Assembly (NCBI RefSeq): GCF_030814015.1
Contig: NZ_JAUSUL010000001.1
Location: forward strand, 648,001-712,000
Length of the DNA stretch: 64,000 bases
From: Amorphus orientalis
GTDB lineage: Bacteria > Pseudomonadota > Alphaproteobacteria > Rhizobiales > Amorphaceae
Direction: 5' to 3'
This document shows positions 25,137 through 34,859 of this stretch, in pieces (the stretch's first letter is position 1; each line of letters opens with the position of its first letter). A model generated the notes under the pieces. The model was given only the letters and a program-made list of their open reading frames with translations, had not been told where the DNA came from and did not search any database. A program made the translations under genes and the position numbers.

Positions 25137-28100
25137 TTACCAGCGCAGCGTGGCGCCGATCCGGCCGCCGAAGGCGTGGCCCGACATGTCGTCCACCCGC
25201 ACGTCGTAGTCGGCGGAGGCGAACAGGCTGACCCGGTCCGAGACCGCCATCGCCGCGCCGAGGCCGAGCTCCACCCTGAGCCCCTCCAGGCCCGACTGGA
25301 ACGTCATCGGGTTGCTGCCGCCGAGCCCGGAGACCGTCACCTCCGGGGCGTCGGCGAAGGACTGCCACAGGCTCGCCCGCGCCCAGCCGCGCATCGCCTG
25401 GCCGGTCTCCAGCGACCAGTCGCGGCTGAACCGTCCGCCGATGCGGCCGAAGACGTCGTCGGTCGCGTCAAAGGCGATCCGGCCGTAGCCGTCGGTCGCA
25501 TCGTCGAAGGACAGCGCCTGATAGACCAGCTGCGCCTGGGGCTCGATCGCCCAGCCCCGGCCGAGATCGAACCGGTAGCCGGCTTCCAGCGAGCCGATCA
25601 GGCCGACCCCGTCGGTCGCCAGGCTCGCCCCCGGTTCGGAGTCCGTCCGCGCCTCAGCGTAGAAGGTGCCCTGCAGCACGGCCTCGAGGGTGAGGCCGCT
25701 CGCCTCAGCATGGGTCCAGTAGGCGCCGAGCGAATAAGCGTCGAGCGAGACGGTGCCCGCCTTGCCGCCATAGACCGCATCGACGCTGCCGCGCGCCTGG
25801 CCGGCGCCGACATAGAAGCCGAGCAGGGTCTGGACGGCATCGCCGGGCCGCGACAGGGGATGGTCGTAGCCGGCCTGGAAGCCGCCGAGGGTGGCGTCGT
25901 AGCTCGGGCCGTCGCTCCGGAAGCGGGCCAGCCGGTCGGCCGCGCTGCCCCCGCCGGAGCCCTGGCTGCCGGTCTCGCCGAAGATGCGGCCCCAGCCTTC
26001 GGTCCCCTGGCCGGGCACGCGGGCGGCGGCGCGCTCGTCGCGGCTGCCGAGCATGGCGAGGCCGTACCGGGTGGCGATCGCCGGCAAAGCGGTGTCAAGC
26101 GCCACTTCCGGCCGGATGTTCGGCAGTGCGCCGGCCGCGCTGTCGCCGCCCAGCGTCGACCGCAGGAACCAGTCGTCCCCGCCCGAGGTGCCGCCCTGAT
26201 AGAGCCCGTACTCCAGCGCGCCGCTCGCGACCCGCGCGCCGAGGGTGAACGCGCCCGGCGCGATCCGGCCGCCGTTCGCCGTCTCGATCAGCCGGATGCC
26301 GTCGCCGCTGGTGAGGCCGCCGTCGCCGACCGGGGTGACCAGGACGCTGGTGGTCCCGCTCGCCAGCCCGCCGTCGACGACGAACCGGTCGGCGCCGCCG
26401 CCGGGCGCAAGCGCCGCGTTCATCGACAGCGTGCCGCCGACGCCGGCGTAGGTGCCGACGGTGAGGCTCTGGAAGCCAGCGGCCGCGGGCGCTGAGAACG
26501 CGATCGTGCTGCCGGCATTCGTCAGATCGTCGACGCGCGAGGCGACGCCCGCCCCGGCGGCGGGAAGCACCCAGGTGCTGCCGGCATCGAGCGTCAGGTC
26601 GAGGCGCGCGTCGGCGGAGCGGGTGATCGCACCGGTGATCCGCGAGTTGGATGCCGTCAGCGTCAGGTCGGTGCCCTGGGCCGCCACCGCCGTGCCGCTC
26701 AGCGCCGACAGCGTGCTGCCGGAAAGCGTCAGCGAGACGGCGCGGCTCGCCGAACCGCTCCCTGTCGCGACCGAGGCGACCGCCGCCGACGCCGCGCCGA
26801 GGGCAGAGACGGTGACGCCGGTGAGCGTGACCCGCGCCCCTCGCCCGAGCCCGATCGCGTGGGCGCCTGCGCCGTACGTCACCACCGAGCCGCCGGTGAG
26901 GTCGACGGTCGCGCCGGTTCCGGAGGCGAGCACGCCGAAGCTGCCCGGCGCCAGGGTCTCGACCGTGAGGTTGGTGCCGGTCATCCGCGCCGCGCCGGTG
27001 CCGCCCGCGACGCGCACGCCGACGCCGGTTCCGCCGAGCAGGATCCGGCTGTCGACCAGATCGACCGTTCCGTTCGCCTCCACCGACACGCCGTCGCCCC
27101 GCGCGAGCGTGATGTCGACGCCGCGCCCGCGGATCGTCGCGGCCGCCTTGCCGCCGGCATGAAGGCCCGCGAGCGCCGTGCCGCTGATCGTGACGCGGGT
27201 CAGATCGGCGACCGCGTTGTCGCGCGCATCGACGCCGACGCCGCTCACCTCGTCGCCCGAAAGCCGGATGGTCACGTCGGTCAGGTCCAGCGTGGCGGTC
27301 CCCGCCGTGGTGCCGAGGAACGCACCGTCGCCGCCGAGGGACGCGGTGATGTCGCCGCCGCGGCCGAGGGTCACGCGGCCGTTGCCGACATAGATCGCGG
27401 GCACGTAGTCCTGCAGCGGCGCGAGCGTCACCCGGCCGTCCGCCGTGGCCGTGCCGCCGTTGTCGGCATAGACCGCCGCACGGGTCAGGAACGGCCCGCT
27501 GATCAGCCCGGTCCACACCGTGCCAGCCCCCACCGTCCGGACGGTGCCGTCGGCCGCGACCTGACGCTGGTTGGCCGGCCCGGTCCAGCCGAGGATGCCG
27601 ATGAGCTCGCGGAACAGGTCGGCCGGCGCATCGCCGTCGCCGGGGTTGCTGGCGTTGAGCAGGATGGCGATCGTGCGGTCGTTCGCCCGGTCGTACATGA
27701 CCAGCGCCTCGAAGCCGAGGCCGTTGCCGGTGTGGCCGATGAAGCCGGCGATCTCGCCCATGCCGAAGCCGTAGCTGTCATATTCCGGGCTCTTCGGATC
27801 CGGCGCGGTGGAGCCGAACGATTTCAGCCGCTCGACATAGTCGCGTCGGGTGAGCAGCTCGCCGCTGCCGACCGCCTTGCCCCAGCGCTCCAGGTCCCCG
27901 ATCACACCGACCAGCGCGCCGGACGCCCCCGCCCCGGAGGCGTTGAAGGCGGCGAGCGATTCCGGTCCGGTGCCGTCGTTGTCGTCCAGGTAGCCGACCG
28001 CGTTCGGCGTCGGCATCGCACCCGCGCCCTGATTGATCACCGAACTCAGGCCGAGCTGGCTGGAGATCCGCCGGTTGACCTCCACCGACCAGTCGTTGCC

Positions 28101-28736
28101 GGTGACGGCCTGGATCACCTCGCCGAGCAGCACGGTATTGGTGTTGGAATATTCGTAGGAGGTGCCGGGCGTAAACTGCAGCGGCTCGACGAAGGCGAAG
28201 GAAAGCAGCTCCGGCCCGGTCCAGGCCCGGCCCGGGTCCGCCACCAGCTCCTGACCGAAGCTGCGGGAGGCGGTGTAGTTGAACAGGCCCGAGCGCATCT
28301 CGGCGAGCTGGCGGATCGTGATCGTGTCGCCGGCGGGCACGCCGCTGACATAGTTTCCGACCGGGTCGTCGAGCCCGATCAGCCCCTCTACCGCCAGCTG
28401 CCGGACAACCGTGGTGACGAAGGACTTGGTGACGCTGCGATAGGCGAAATAGGTGTCGGGCGTCGGTGGAACGCGGTTGGCGACGTCGGCCAGCCCGGAG
28501 TTCGAAGTCCAGCGCGCGTCCCCCTGGCGGATGGAGACCGCGGCGCCGGGAATGCGTTTGGCGGCCAGCGCCTGATCGATGGCCGCCTGGATCTGGGCGG
28601 CGGTGGTCTGGTTGTCCCAGGGCACGCCCCCGGTCGACTGCGCAAACGCCCCATGTCCCGAGATCAGCACCAGCGCCGCAGCCGTCGACAGCCAGCGCGT
28701 AGCAGAAGCCAGAAAGCGACCCAATCCGGCCCCCAA
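25137..28736 (-). CDS. Autotransporter with a beta-lactamase-fold serine hydrolase passenger
   Basis: The 1199-residue product has a signal peptide (about 1-33, ending GHGAFAQS), then a class C beta-lactamase/DD-peptidase/esterase domain (about 40-385). All three catalytic motifs are present: SVTK (S101-K104), YSN (Y196-N198) and HTG (H335-G337). Residues about 400-900 are Gly/Thr/Val-rich short repeats forming a beta-helix-like spacer. The last 270 or so residues are an autotransporter beta-barrel (GWGRIFGETGSQGSGGG near 920; end FGGRIGATLRW). It should sit on the outer membrane with the hydrolase exposed. The start is a TTG at 28736, with no ATG near. Confidence 0.85.
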   Translation of the reverse strand: MGAGLGRFLASATRWLSTAAALVLISGHGAFAQSTGGVPWDNQTTAAQIQAAIDQALAAKRIPGAAVSIRQGDARWTSNSGLADVANRVPPTPDTYFAYRSVTKSFVTTVVRQLAVEGLIGLDDPVGNYVSGVPAGDTITIRQLAEMRSGLFNYTASRSFGQELVADPGRAWTGPELLSFAFVEPLQFTPGTSYEYSNTNTVLLGEVIQAVTGNDWSVEVNRRISSQLGLSSVINQGAGAMPTPNAVGYLDDNDGTGPESLAAFNASGAGASGALVGVIGDLERWGKAVGSGELLTRRDYVERLKSFGSTAPDPKSPEYDSYGFGMGEIAGFIGHTGNGLGFEALVMYDRANDRTIAILLNASNPGDGDAPADLFRELIGILGWTGPANQRQVAADGTVRTVGAGTVWTGLISGPFLTRAAVYADNGGTATADGRVTLAPLQDYVPAIYVGNGRVTLGRGGDITASLGGDGAFLGTTAGTATLDLTDVTIRLSGDEVSGVGVDARDNAVADLTRVTISGTALAGLHAGGKAAATIRGRGVDITLARGDGVSVEANGTVDLVDSRILLGGTGVGVRVAGGTGAARMTGTNLTVETLAPGSFGVLASGTGATVDLTGGSVVTYGAGAHAIGLGRGARVTLTGVTVSALGAASAAVASVATGSGSASRAVSLTLSGSTLSALSGTAVAAQGTDLTLTASNSRITGAITRSADARLDLTLDAGSTWVLPAAGAGVASRVDDLTNAGSTIAFSAPAAAGFQSLTVGTYAGVGGTLSMNAALAPGGGADRFVVDGGLASGTTSVLVTPVGDGGLTSGDGIRLIETANGGRIAPGAFTLGARVASGALEYGLYQGGTSGGDDWFLRSTLGGDSAAGALPNIRPEVALDTALPAIATRYGLAMLGSRDERAAARVPGQGTEGWGRIFGETGSQGSGGGSAADRLARFRSDGPSYDATLGGFQAGYDHPLSRPGDAVQTLLGFYVGAGQARGSVDAVYGGKAGTVSLDAYSLGAYWTHAEASGLTLEAVLQGTFYAEARTDSEPGASLATDGVGLIGSLEAGYRFDLGRGWAIEPQAQLVYQALSFDDATDGYGRIAFDATDDVFGRIGGRFSRDWSLETGQAMRGWARASLWQSFADAPEVTVSGLGGSNPMTFQSGLEGLRVELGLGAAMAVSDRVSLFASADYDVRVDDMSGHAFGGRIGATLRW

Positions 28737-29168
28737 AGCCCGATTTTCCGAAGGCGCAAGATTTATCAGCGTTCGGTGCTGAGGCGACTATTAAACTTTC
28801 GTCATCCGCGCACCGTCACGGCGGAGTGAGGCTTCCAGAGCACAGGAGAGGGTGCGGACATCCTGCTTCGGCATACGGAGCGACCGCTCTGCGGGCGGAG
28901 AGCCGCCCGTGTTCGACGTCTGGTTCGGCGCGCCGGGCGAGATCAACGGCCATTCGGTTTTGACCGAATGGACGCAAGTTGATCGATCTTTAGGACGAGC
29001 AATCTGTCCGCGCCCGAACGGACGCGGGGTTGCTCGCGGGCCGCGCCCGCGCAGCCGCGAGCGCAGCGAGCCGGCGTGAGCGATAAAGAAAACCGCCCAC
29101 GCCAAAGCCTCTGTTTTTGTTTCGCAATCCCAGACGCTAAACCGCAAGAGCACTTTTGCTGGGCTTGC
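28737..29168. other. Gene-free stretch with three successive hairpins
   Basis: The 432 bases between the autotransporter and ilvD contain three inverted repeats in a row. These are CCATTCGGT/ACCGAATGG (28950-28971, TTTG loop), GTCCG/CGGAC (29006-29023) and GCTCGCGG/CCGCGAGC (29032-29062). No T-run follows them. They may be a structured RNA, a bidirectional terminator region or a degenerate palindromic repeat. Open frames across it lack protein features. Confidence 0.45.
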
Positions 29169-30842
29169 TCAGTTCGTCGCCGCGCCCTCGCTGGCCGGCT
29201 TGGCGAGCTTGGCGAACTTGGCGAGGATGCCCTTCTTGTAGCGGGGTTCCGGCTGCCTCCAGGCGGCCCGGCGCTTGTCGATCTCCGCCGCGTCGACGTT
29301 CAGCTGCAGAAGCTGCTGGTGGGCGTCGATGGTGATGGAATCGCCTTCCTGAACCAGCGCGATGGTGCCGCCCTCGAACGCCTCGGGCGTCACGTGGCCG
29401 ACCACCATGCCCCAGGTGCCGCCGGAAAAGCGGCCGTCGGTGATGAAGCCGACCGAGTCGCCGAGCCCGCGGCCGATGATCGCCGAGGTCGGCGCCAGCA
29501 TCTCCGGCATGCCCGGCGCGCCCTTGGGGCCGAGATAGCGCAGCACCAGCACGTCGCCGGCCTGGATCTTGTCGTTCAGGATCGCGTCCATGGCCGACTT
29601 CTCGTCGTCGAACACCCGGGCCGGACCGGTGATGACCGGCTTCTTCAGGCCGGTGATCTTGGCGACCGCGCCGTCCTCGGCGAGGTTGCCCTTGAGGATC
29701 GCCAGATGGCCCTGGGCGTACATCGGGTTGTCGATGGTGCGGATCACTTCCTGGTCGGCGCGCGGCTCGTTCGGCACGTGCTCCAGCTCCTCCGCCAGCG
29801 TCTTGCCGGTGATGGTCATGCAGTCGCCGTTGAGGTGGCCGGCGTTGAGCAGGATCTTGAGCACCTGGGGAATGCCGCCGGCCTTGTGCAGGTCGACCGC
29901 CATGAACCGGCCCGAGGGCTTCAGGTCGCACAGAACCGGCACGGTGCGGCGCACGCGCTCGAAGTCGTCCAGGGTCCACTCCACGTCCGCCGCATCGGCG
30001 ATGGCCAGATAGTGCAGCACGGCGTTGGTGGAGCCGCCGGTCGCCATGATCAGGGCGACGGCGTTCTGGATGGACTCCCGGGTGACGATGTCGCGGGTCT
30101 TGATGCCCTTCTTCACGGCCTCGACCAGGACGCGGGCGCTCTCGGCGGCGCTGTCCACCTTCTCCTGGTCCGGGTTGGCCATGTCGGAGGAGTAGAGCAG
30201 CGACATGCCGAGCGCCTCGAAGGAGGAGCTCATCGTGTTGGCGGTGAACATGCCGCCGCAGGATCCGGTGGACGGGCAGGCGTTCTGCTCGATGCCTTCG
30301 AAGTCCTCTTCGCTCATCTTGCCGGCCCGGTAGGCGCCGACCGCCTCGAAGGCGGAGACGATGGAGAGATCCTTGCCCTTCCAGTGGCCCGGCTTGATGG
30401 TGCCGCCATAGACGTAAATCGCCGGGACGTTGGACCGGCACATGCCGATCATGCCGCCGGGCATGTTCTTGTCGCAGCCGCCGATGACGACGACGCCATC
30501 CATCCACTGGCCCTGGACGCAGGTCTCGATGCAGTCGGCGATCACCTCGCGCGAGATGAGGGAGTATTTCATGCCCTCGGTGCCCATCGACATGCCGTCG
30601 GAGATGGTCGGCGTGCCGAACATCTGCGGCAGCGCGCCGGCGTCGATCAGGGCCTGGTTGGCGGCGTCGGCGAGACGCTGCAGGCCGGCGTTGCACGGCG
30701 TGATGGTGGAATGGCCGTTGGCGATGCCGACGATCGGCTTGTCGAAGTCGCGCTTCTCGTAGCCGAGGGCATAGAACATCGCCCGGTTGGCCGAGCGTTC
30801 GATGCCTTGGGTGACGTTTTTGGAGCGATCGTTGTAGGGCAT
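29169..30842 (-). CDS. ilvD: Dihydroxy-acid dehydratase
   Basis: This 557-residue enzyme of isoleucine, valine and pantothenate synthesis dehydrates 2,3-dihydroxy acids to 2-keto acids in the cytoplasm with an iron-sulfur cluster and Mg2+. The cluster cysteines are C50 (TPCNAG), C123 ([10 protein letters not shown]) and C195 (STGSCGGMF), and the C-terminal domain has [20 protein letters not shown]. The length is normal. The ATG at 30842 follows GGGGAAGGAA. A LysR regulator is transcribed divergently 182 bp away, a layout that suggests control of ilvD, though this is inference. Confidence 0.96.
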   Translation of the reverse strand: MPYNDRSKNVTQGIERSANRAMFYALGYEKRDFDKPIVGIANGHSTITPCNAGLQRLADAANQALIDAGALPQMFGTPTISDGMSMGTEGMKYSLISREVIADCIETCVQGQWMDGVVVIGGCDKNMPGGMIGMCRSNVPAIYVYGGTIKPGHWKGKDLSIVSAFEAVGAYRAGKMSEEDFEGIEQNACPSTGSCGGMFTANTMSSSFEALGMSLLYSSDMANPDQEKVDSAAESARVLVEAVKKGIKTRDIVTRESIQNAVALIMATGGSTNAVLHYLAIADAADVEWTLDDFERVRRTVPVLCDLKPSGRFMAVDLHKAGGIPQVLKILLNAGHLNGDCMTITGKTLAEELEHVPNEPRADQEVIRTIDNPMYAQGHLAILKGNLAEDGAVAKITGLKKPVITGPARVFDDEKSAMDAILNDKIQAGDVLVLRYLGPKGAPGMPEMLAPTSAIIGRGLGDSVGFITDGRFSGGTWGMVVGHVTPEAFEGGTIALVQEGDSITIDAHQQLLQLNVDAAEIDKRRAAWRQPEPRYKKGILAKFAKLAKPASEGAATN

Positions 30843-31024
30843 CGGCGGTTCCTTCCCCGTGGCCTGCGCGGTGTGTTCGAATGCGGAGGCGGGAGGTCAT
30901 CCGGTCCGTGCCGGTGCCTGTCCCGCCGATTGAGCGCATGTGATCGTCTTCGCTTAGACCCGTTCCAAGCCTCCTGTAAAATATATTATTGGATGGCTAT
31001 TGGGTCGTTTGCCATATTAGTCCG

Positions 31025-31915
31025 ATGAATCTCCGCCAGCTCTCCCAGTTCGTGGCCGTCGCCGAGGAACTGCATTTCGGCCGCGCCGCGGACCGCCTCG
31101 GCATGACCCAGCCGCCGCTCAGCCAGTCGATCCAGGCGCTGGAGGAGGAGCTGGGCGTGGCGCTGTTCGCCCGCACGCGCCGCTCGGTGGCGCTGACGGC
31201 GGTCGGGGCGGAATGGCTGCCCCATGTGCGCCAGGTTCTGGAGGGTGCGGCGAGCCTGCCGGAGACGGCGCGTCGGCTCGCCCGTGGGCAGCTCGGCTCG
31301 CTCCGGCTCGCCTTCGTCTCCATCGCCGCCTACTCGATCCTTCCGGAGCTGATCAGCTCGTTCAAGGCCGCGTTTCCCGCCGTCGACGTCTCGCTCAGGG
31401 AGGCGACCAGCGACGTCCAGATCGAAGCGCTTCTTGCCGGCGAGATCGATGCAGGGCTGATCATTCCGCAGACCGGGCTGCAGGCGGGGCTCGCCTACCG
31501 GCCGCTCCTGCGCGAACCGCTGGTCGCCGCCGTGCCGCAAGACTGGGTGGAGAGCGGGCGGATTGACTGCGCCGACGGACGGCTGGTCTTCGGCGAGGTA
31601 CTCGGCGAACCGCTGATCCTGTTTCCGCGCCAGAGCGCGCCCGCCTTCCACGACATCGTCACCAGCTTCTATGCGCTCAACCGGGCCGAGCCGGCGATCG
31701 TGCAGGAGGCGATCCAGATGCAGACCATCATCGCCCTGGTGGCGGTCGGGCTGGGGTTGGCGCTGGTGCCGCGCTCGCTGATGGCACTGCAGCGCGACGG
31801 CGTGCGCTATCTTCCGCTGGCCGGCGAGGCGCCGGAAATCGAGACCGGCCTGGTCTGGCGGCGCCGCGATCCGCTGCCGACGGTCGCGCACCTGGTGGAG
31901 ATGGCCGGCGAGTAG
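31025..31915 (+). CDS. LysR-family transcriptional regulator
   Basis: The 296-residue protein has an N-terminal winged HTH (1-60; MNLRQLSQFVAVAEELHFGR, then TQPPLSQSIQALEEELGV) and a periplasmic-binding-like effector domain (about 90-290). The ATG at 31025 gives the canonical LysR N-terminus; an in-frame start at 30989 would add 12 odd residues. The gene is divergent from ilvD over an intergenic region that is AT-rich near 30976-31020, where LysR operators would be expected. The effector is unknown. Confidence 0.9.
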   Translation: MNLRQLSQFVAVAEELHFGRAADRLGMTQPPLSQSIQALEEELGVALFARTRRSVALTAVGAEWLPHVRQVLEGAASLPETARRLARGQLGSLRLAFVSIAAYSILPELISSFKAAFPAVDVSLREATSDVQIEALLAGEIDAGLIIPQTGLQAGLAYRPLLREPLVAAVPQDWVESGRIDCADGRLVFGEVLGEPLILFPRQSAPAFHDIVTSFYALNRAEPAIVQEAIQMQTIIALVAVGLGLALVPRSLMALQRDGVRYLPLAGEAPEIETGLVWRRRDPLPTVAHLVEMAGE

Positions 31916-31967
31916 GCGCGTTCCGCCGCCACAGTGCGCCGGACCGGGCTCGACCGGCGCGCGTCTT

Positions 31968-32480
31968 CTAATCGGGATCGCCGTCCGCCCCGTCATCCGG
32001 TCCCAGCCGGGCGAGCCATTCCTTCAGGGCGGCGTTCAGCTGCTCGGCGGTTCCCGGCGACAGCTCCTCCATCAGGCGCGTCTCGTTGGCCGCGTGCTCG
32101 CCGACGACCGTGTCGATCAGCTTGAAGCCGGCGTCCGTCAGCGCCACCACCGAGCCGCGCCCGTCGGCCGGGTTGGGACGCCGTTCGATCAGGCCCGACT
32201 GTTCCAGCCGGTCCAGCCGGTTCGTCATGGTGCCGGAGGTGACCATCGTCCATTGGACCAGGGCCGACGGGCTGAGCGCATAGGGCGGACCCGAGCGCCG
32301 CAGCGTGGCGAGAACGTCGAAGCTCGCGGCCGAGAGGCCGTGCGCATTGTAGACCCGGGCAACCTCGACCGACAGGAGCTCGTGCAGGCGCTTGAGCCGC
32401 CCGATCAGCCCCATGGCCCGGGTGTCGAGGTCCGGGCGTTCCTTTGCCCACTGGTCGAGAATTCGGTCGACGTGATCCAT
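31968..32480 (-). CDS. MarR-family transcriptional regulator
   Basis: This 170-residue protein has the MarR winged-helix core (about 50-140; LSPSALVQWTMVTSGTMTNR, LDRLEQSGLIERRPNPAD and GRGSVVALTDAGFKLID). The start ATG at 32480 follows AAGGATC. It is divergent from an EamA-type exporter, and the 98-bp region between them holds three TATCTTGA half-sites, the likely operators. Such pairs usually work by ligand-relieved repression of the exporter and the regulator itself. Confidence 0.92.
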   Translation of the reverse strand: MDHVDRILDQWAKERPDLDTRAMGLIGRLKRLHELLSVEVARVYNAHGLSAASFDVLATLRRSGPPYALSPSALVQWTMVTSGTMTNRLDRLEQSGLIERRPNPADGRGSVVALTDAGFKLIDTVVGEHAANETRLMEELSPGTAEQLNAALKEWLARLGPDDGADGDPD

Positions 32481-32501
32481 GCCGGATCCTTTTCCCGATT
32501 T

Positions 32502-32566
32502 TATCTTGACGTCAAGCAAAGCGGCGACTATTTCGACATCAAGATAGATATCTTGAGGTCAAGATA
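32502..32566. promoter_or_regulatory. MarR operator cluster between marR and exporter genes
   Basis: Three sites share the TATCTTGA/TCAAGATA half-site. TATCTTGA-CG-TCAAGCAA is at 32502-32519. TCAAGATA-GA-TATCTTGA (32539-32556) and TATCTTGA-GG-TCAAGATA (32549-32566) share a central half. All arms are 8 bp and perfect except the right arm of the first. The last palindrome reaches the exporter's Shine-Dalgarno, so bound regulator would block both promoters. Confidence 0.8.
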
Positions 32567-32578
32567 AAAGGAATGGCG

Positions 32579-33502
32579 ATGTCCAGATCACTCGATGCCC
32601 TTCTGGCCGCGTCCGCGCCGGCGATCTGGGGAACCAGCTACATCGTCACCACGGAGATGCTCCCGCCGGACTATCCGCTCACCGTGGCGGTGCTGCGGGC
32701 GCTGCCGGCCGGGCTCATCCTCATGGTCGCGACCCGGTCGCTGCCGCCCCGGACGTGGATCGGAAAGCTCCTGATCCTGGGCGCGCTCAACTTCTCCGTC
32801 TTCTGGTCGCTGCTGTTCCTGGCTGCCTACCGTCTGCCGGGCGGAGTCGCGGCAACGCTGGGGGCGGTCCAGCCGCTCGTGGTGCTGCTCCTGGCCCGGA
32901 TGGTTCTGGGCACGCGGCTCACCCTCGCCGGACTGGCGGCGGCGACCGCCGGCATCGGCGGCGTGGCGCTGCTGGTCCTCGGGCCGTCCGCCTCGCTCGA
33001 TACGATCGGCGTTCTCGCCGCCCTCGGCGGCGCCGTGTCCATGGCCAGCGGCGTGATCCTGACGCGCAAATGGAAGCCGCCTGTATCGGCGCTGACCTTC
33101 GTGGCCTGGCAGCTCACTGCCGGAGGCTTGCTGCTGCTGCCGGTGGCAGCCGCGGTGGAGCCACCGCTGCCGGAGCTGAGCACGCTCAACATGGCAGGAT
33201 TCGTCTGGCTCGGGCTGATCGGGGCGGCGCTCACCTATTTCTTCTGGTTTCGCGGGATCGAACGGCTCGGACCGGCCGCCGTCACCAGCTTCGGCTTTCT
33301 CAGCCCGCTGACGGCGATGCTGCTCGACTGGGCCGTGCTCGGCAATGCGTTCACCCCGGTGCAGGCGCTCGGTGCGGTCATCGTGCTCGGTTGCGTGTGG
33401 ATCGGCGGGCGCGCGGCGCGCCCGCGGCCGGCAGTGGCAGCACCGGGCGATGCGTCCGTCGCCCCGATGCCGCCCGTGGCCGCCGAAAGGGCCCGTCTTT
33501 AG
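32579..33502 (+). CDS. EamA/DMT-superfamily transporter
   Basis: This 307-residue inner-membrane protein has about ten predicted transmembrane segments in two EamA repeats (starting APAIWGTSYIVTTEMLPPDY; second repeat FVAWQLTAGGLLLLPVA). DMT transporters usually export amino acids, metabolites or drugs. Two ATGs are in frame: 32573, directly next to AAGGA with no spacing, and 32579, six bases from it, so the second is favoured. MarR half-sites abut the start, so the transporter is probably the target of the divergent regulator. A short Pro/Ala tail follows the last helix. Confidence 0.88.
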   Translation: MSRSLDALLAASAPAIWGTSYIVTTEMLPPDYPLTVAVLRALPAGLILMVATRSLPPRTWIGKLLILGALNFSVFWSLLFLAAYRLPGGVAATLGAVQPLVVLLLARMVLGTRLTLAGLAAATAGIGGVALLVLGPSASLDTIGVLAALGGAVSMASGVILTRKWKPPVSALTFVAWQLTAGGLLLLPVAAAVEPPLPELSTLNMAGFVWLGLIGAALTYFFWFRGIERLGPAAVTSFGFLSPLTAMLLDWAVLGNAFTPVQALGAVIVLGCVWIGGRAARPRPAVAAPGDASVAPMPPVAAERARL

Positions 33503-33568
33503 GAGGGGGCGCGACGATCTGGACCGGGTCCGCTGGACATATGGAGGCCCACCCGGCAAAACCGGGAA

Positions 33569-34534
33569 ATGTTGAATAGATCGATCCGATTTTGTCTCCT
33601 TGTGGGCACCCTTTGCATGGCCTCTGCTGCGGCGGCTGAGCCGATCACGATCGCCGGTCCCGCCGGGCCGCTGGAGGGCGAGCTGCTCGCCGTCCCCGAT
33701 GCCGAGGCGGCCGTCCTGATCGTGCCGGGCTCAGGTCCGACCGACCGCGACGGCAACAGCCCGCAGGGCCTCACCACCGATACCTACAAGCTCCTGGCCG
33801 AGGGGCTGGCGTCGGAAGGCATCGCCTCGCTCAGGATCGACAAGCGCGGCTTCTTCGGAAGCGAGGCGGCGACCGCCGACCCGGAAGACGTGACCATCGC
33901 GGCCTATGCCGATGATGTCCGTCGCTGGCACGATGCGCTGGCGGAGCGGGTCGGCACCGACTGCGTCTGGATCGCGGGCCACAGCGAGGGCGGGCTGGTG
34001 GCGCTCGCGGCCGCCCAGGAGGTCGAGCCGTGCGGCCTGATCCTGCTGGCTGCCCCCGGGCGTCCGGTCGGTGAGCTGTTGCGGGAACAGGTTCGCCGCT
34101 ATCCCGCCAACGGGCCGTTCCTGGCCGAGATCGACCGCATCATCGATCGCCTCGAAGCGGGCGAGACCGTCGATCCCGCAACGATCAGCCCCGAACTTCA
34201 GGCGCTGTTCCGGCCCGGACTGCAGCGCTTCATGATCGACCTCTTCTCCTACGATCCTGCGGACCTGGCGGCCCGCGTCGACCGCCCGGTCCTGATCGTT
34301 CAGGGCGGTGCCGACATGCAGGTCACGACCGACGACGCCCGGCTGCTGGCCGAGGCGATGCCGGACGCGGTTCTGGAGATCCTGCCGGAGATGACCCACA
34401 CCCTGAAGCGGGACGTCCCGGGCCAGCCGTTCGCCACGTACGCCGATCCGTCGCTGCCGCTGGACCCGGACCTTGTCCGGATCGTTGCGGACTTCATCGG
34501 CCAGCCAGAGGGGCCACCCGCGGATTTGCGGTAG
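33569..34534 (+). CDS. Secreted alpha/beta hydrolase
   Basis: The 321-residue product has a signal peptide (about 1-23, ending ASAAAA), then an alpha/beta hydrolase core: LIVPGSGPTDRDGNSP near 50-65, RIDKRGFFGSEAA, nucleophile in WIAGHSEGGLVALA (about S142), Asp in IVQGGADMQVT and His in PEMTHTLKRD. This is the pattern of periplasmic dienelactone-hydrolase/esterase-like proteins (S9/S15 relatives). The substrate is unknown. It lies 66 bases after the EamA gene on the same strand and could be co-transcribed. Confidence 0.85.
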   Translation: MLNRSIRFCLLVGTLCMASAAAAEPITIAGPAGPLEGELLAVPDAEAAVLIVPGSGPTDRDGNSPQGLTTDTYKLLAEGLASEGIASLRIDKRGFFGSEAATADPEDVTIAAYADDVRRWHDALAERVGTDCVWIAGHSEGGLVALAAAQEVEPCGLILLAAPGRPVGELLREQVRRYPANGPFLAEIDRIIDRLEAGETVDPATISPELQALFRPGLQRFMIDLFSYDPADLAARVDRPVLIVQGGADMQVTTDDARLLAEAMPDAVLEILPEMTHTLKRDVPGQPFATYADPSLPLDPDLVRIVADFIGQPEGPPADLR

Positions 34535-34859
34535 CGCCGGGATCGCGCTGTCCGGCCGCTCACCGGGTGCGGGAAAGGGCAGGACGCCTTACCCCATTGC
34601 TTTTTTGCGCTGCACGCGCCATATAGGCATCCAAGCACGCGTGAACGGGGCGCCCGCCCTGAAGCTGCTTTCTCCCGATATTCGATGAGTGCCCGGCACG
34701 CGGGGTCCTCATGACCCATGCGCAACGCGGCTGTGGTCCATGACGGATCCGCCGCGTCGATTCCTGATGCGATCGAAGCGCCGACGCTGGAGCGGATGTT
34801 CCGGGGCCGGGCCGATCCCGGCCGATGCCATCGATCGCGGCAGGTGTCTTACACGAAAG

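Noticed and set aside
26859-28829. 656-residue open frame on the plus strand
   Set aside because: It is antisense to the autotransporter passenger, with composition bias only; the minus frame has catalytic motifs and a signal peptide.
28791-29153. 120-residue minus-strand frame upstream of the autotransporter
   Set aside because: It spans the hairpin cluster, lacks domain features and a clear ribosome site, and was left as non-coding.
29076-31028. 650-residue open frame on the plus strand
   Set aside because: It is antisense to ilvD and its Arg/Asp/His-rich translation has no domain.
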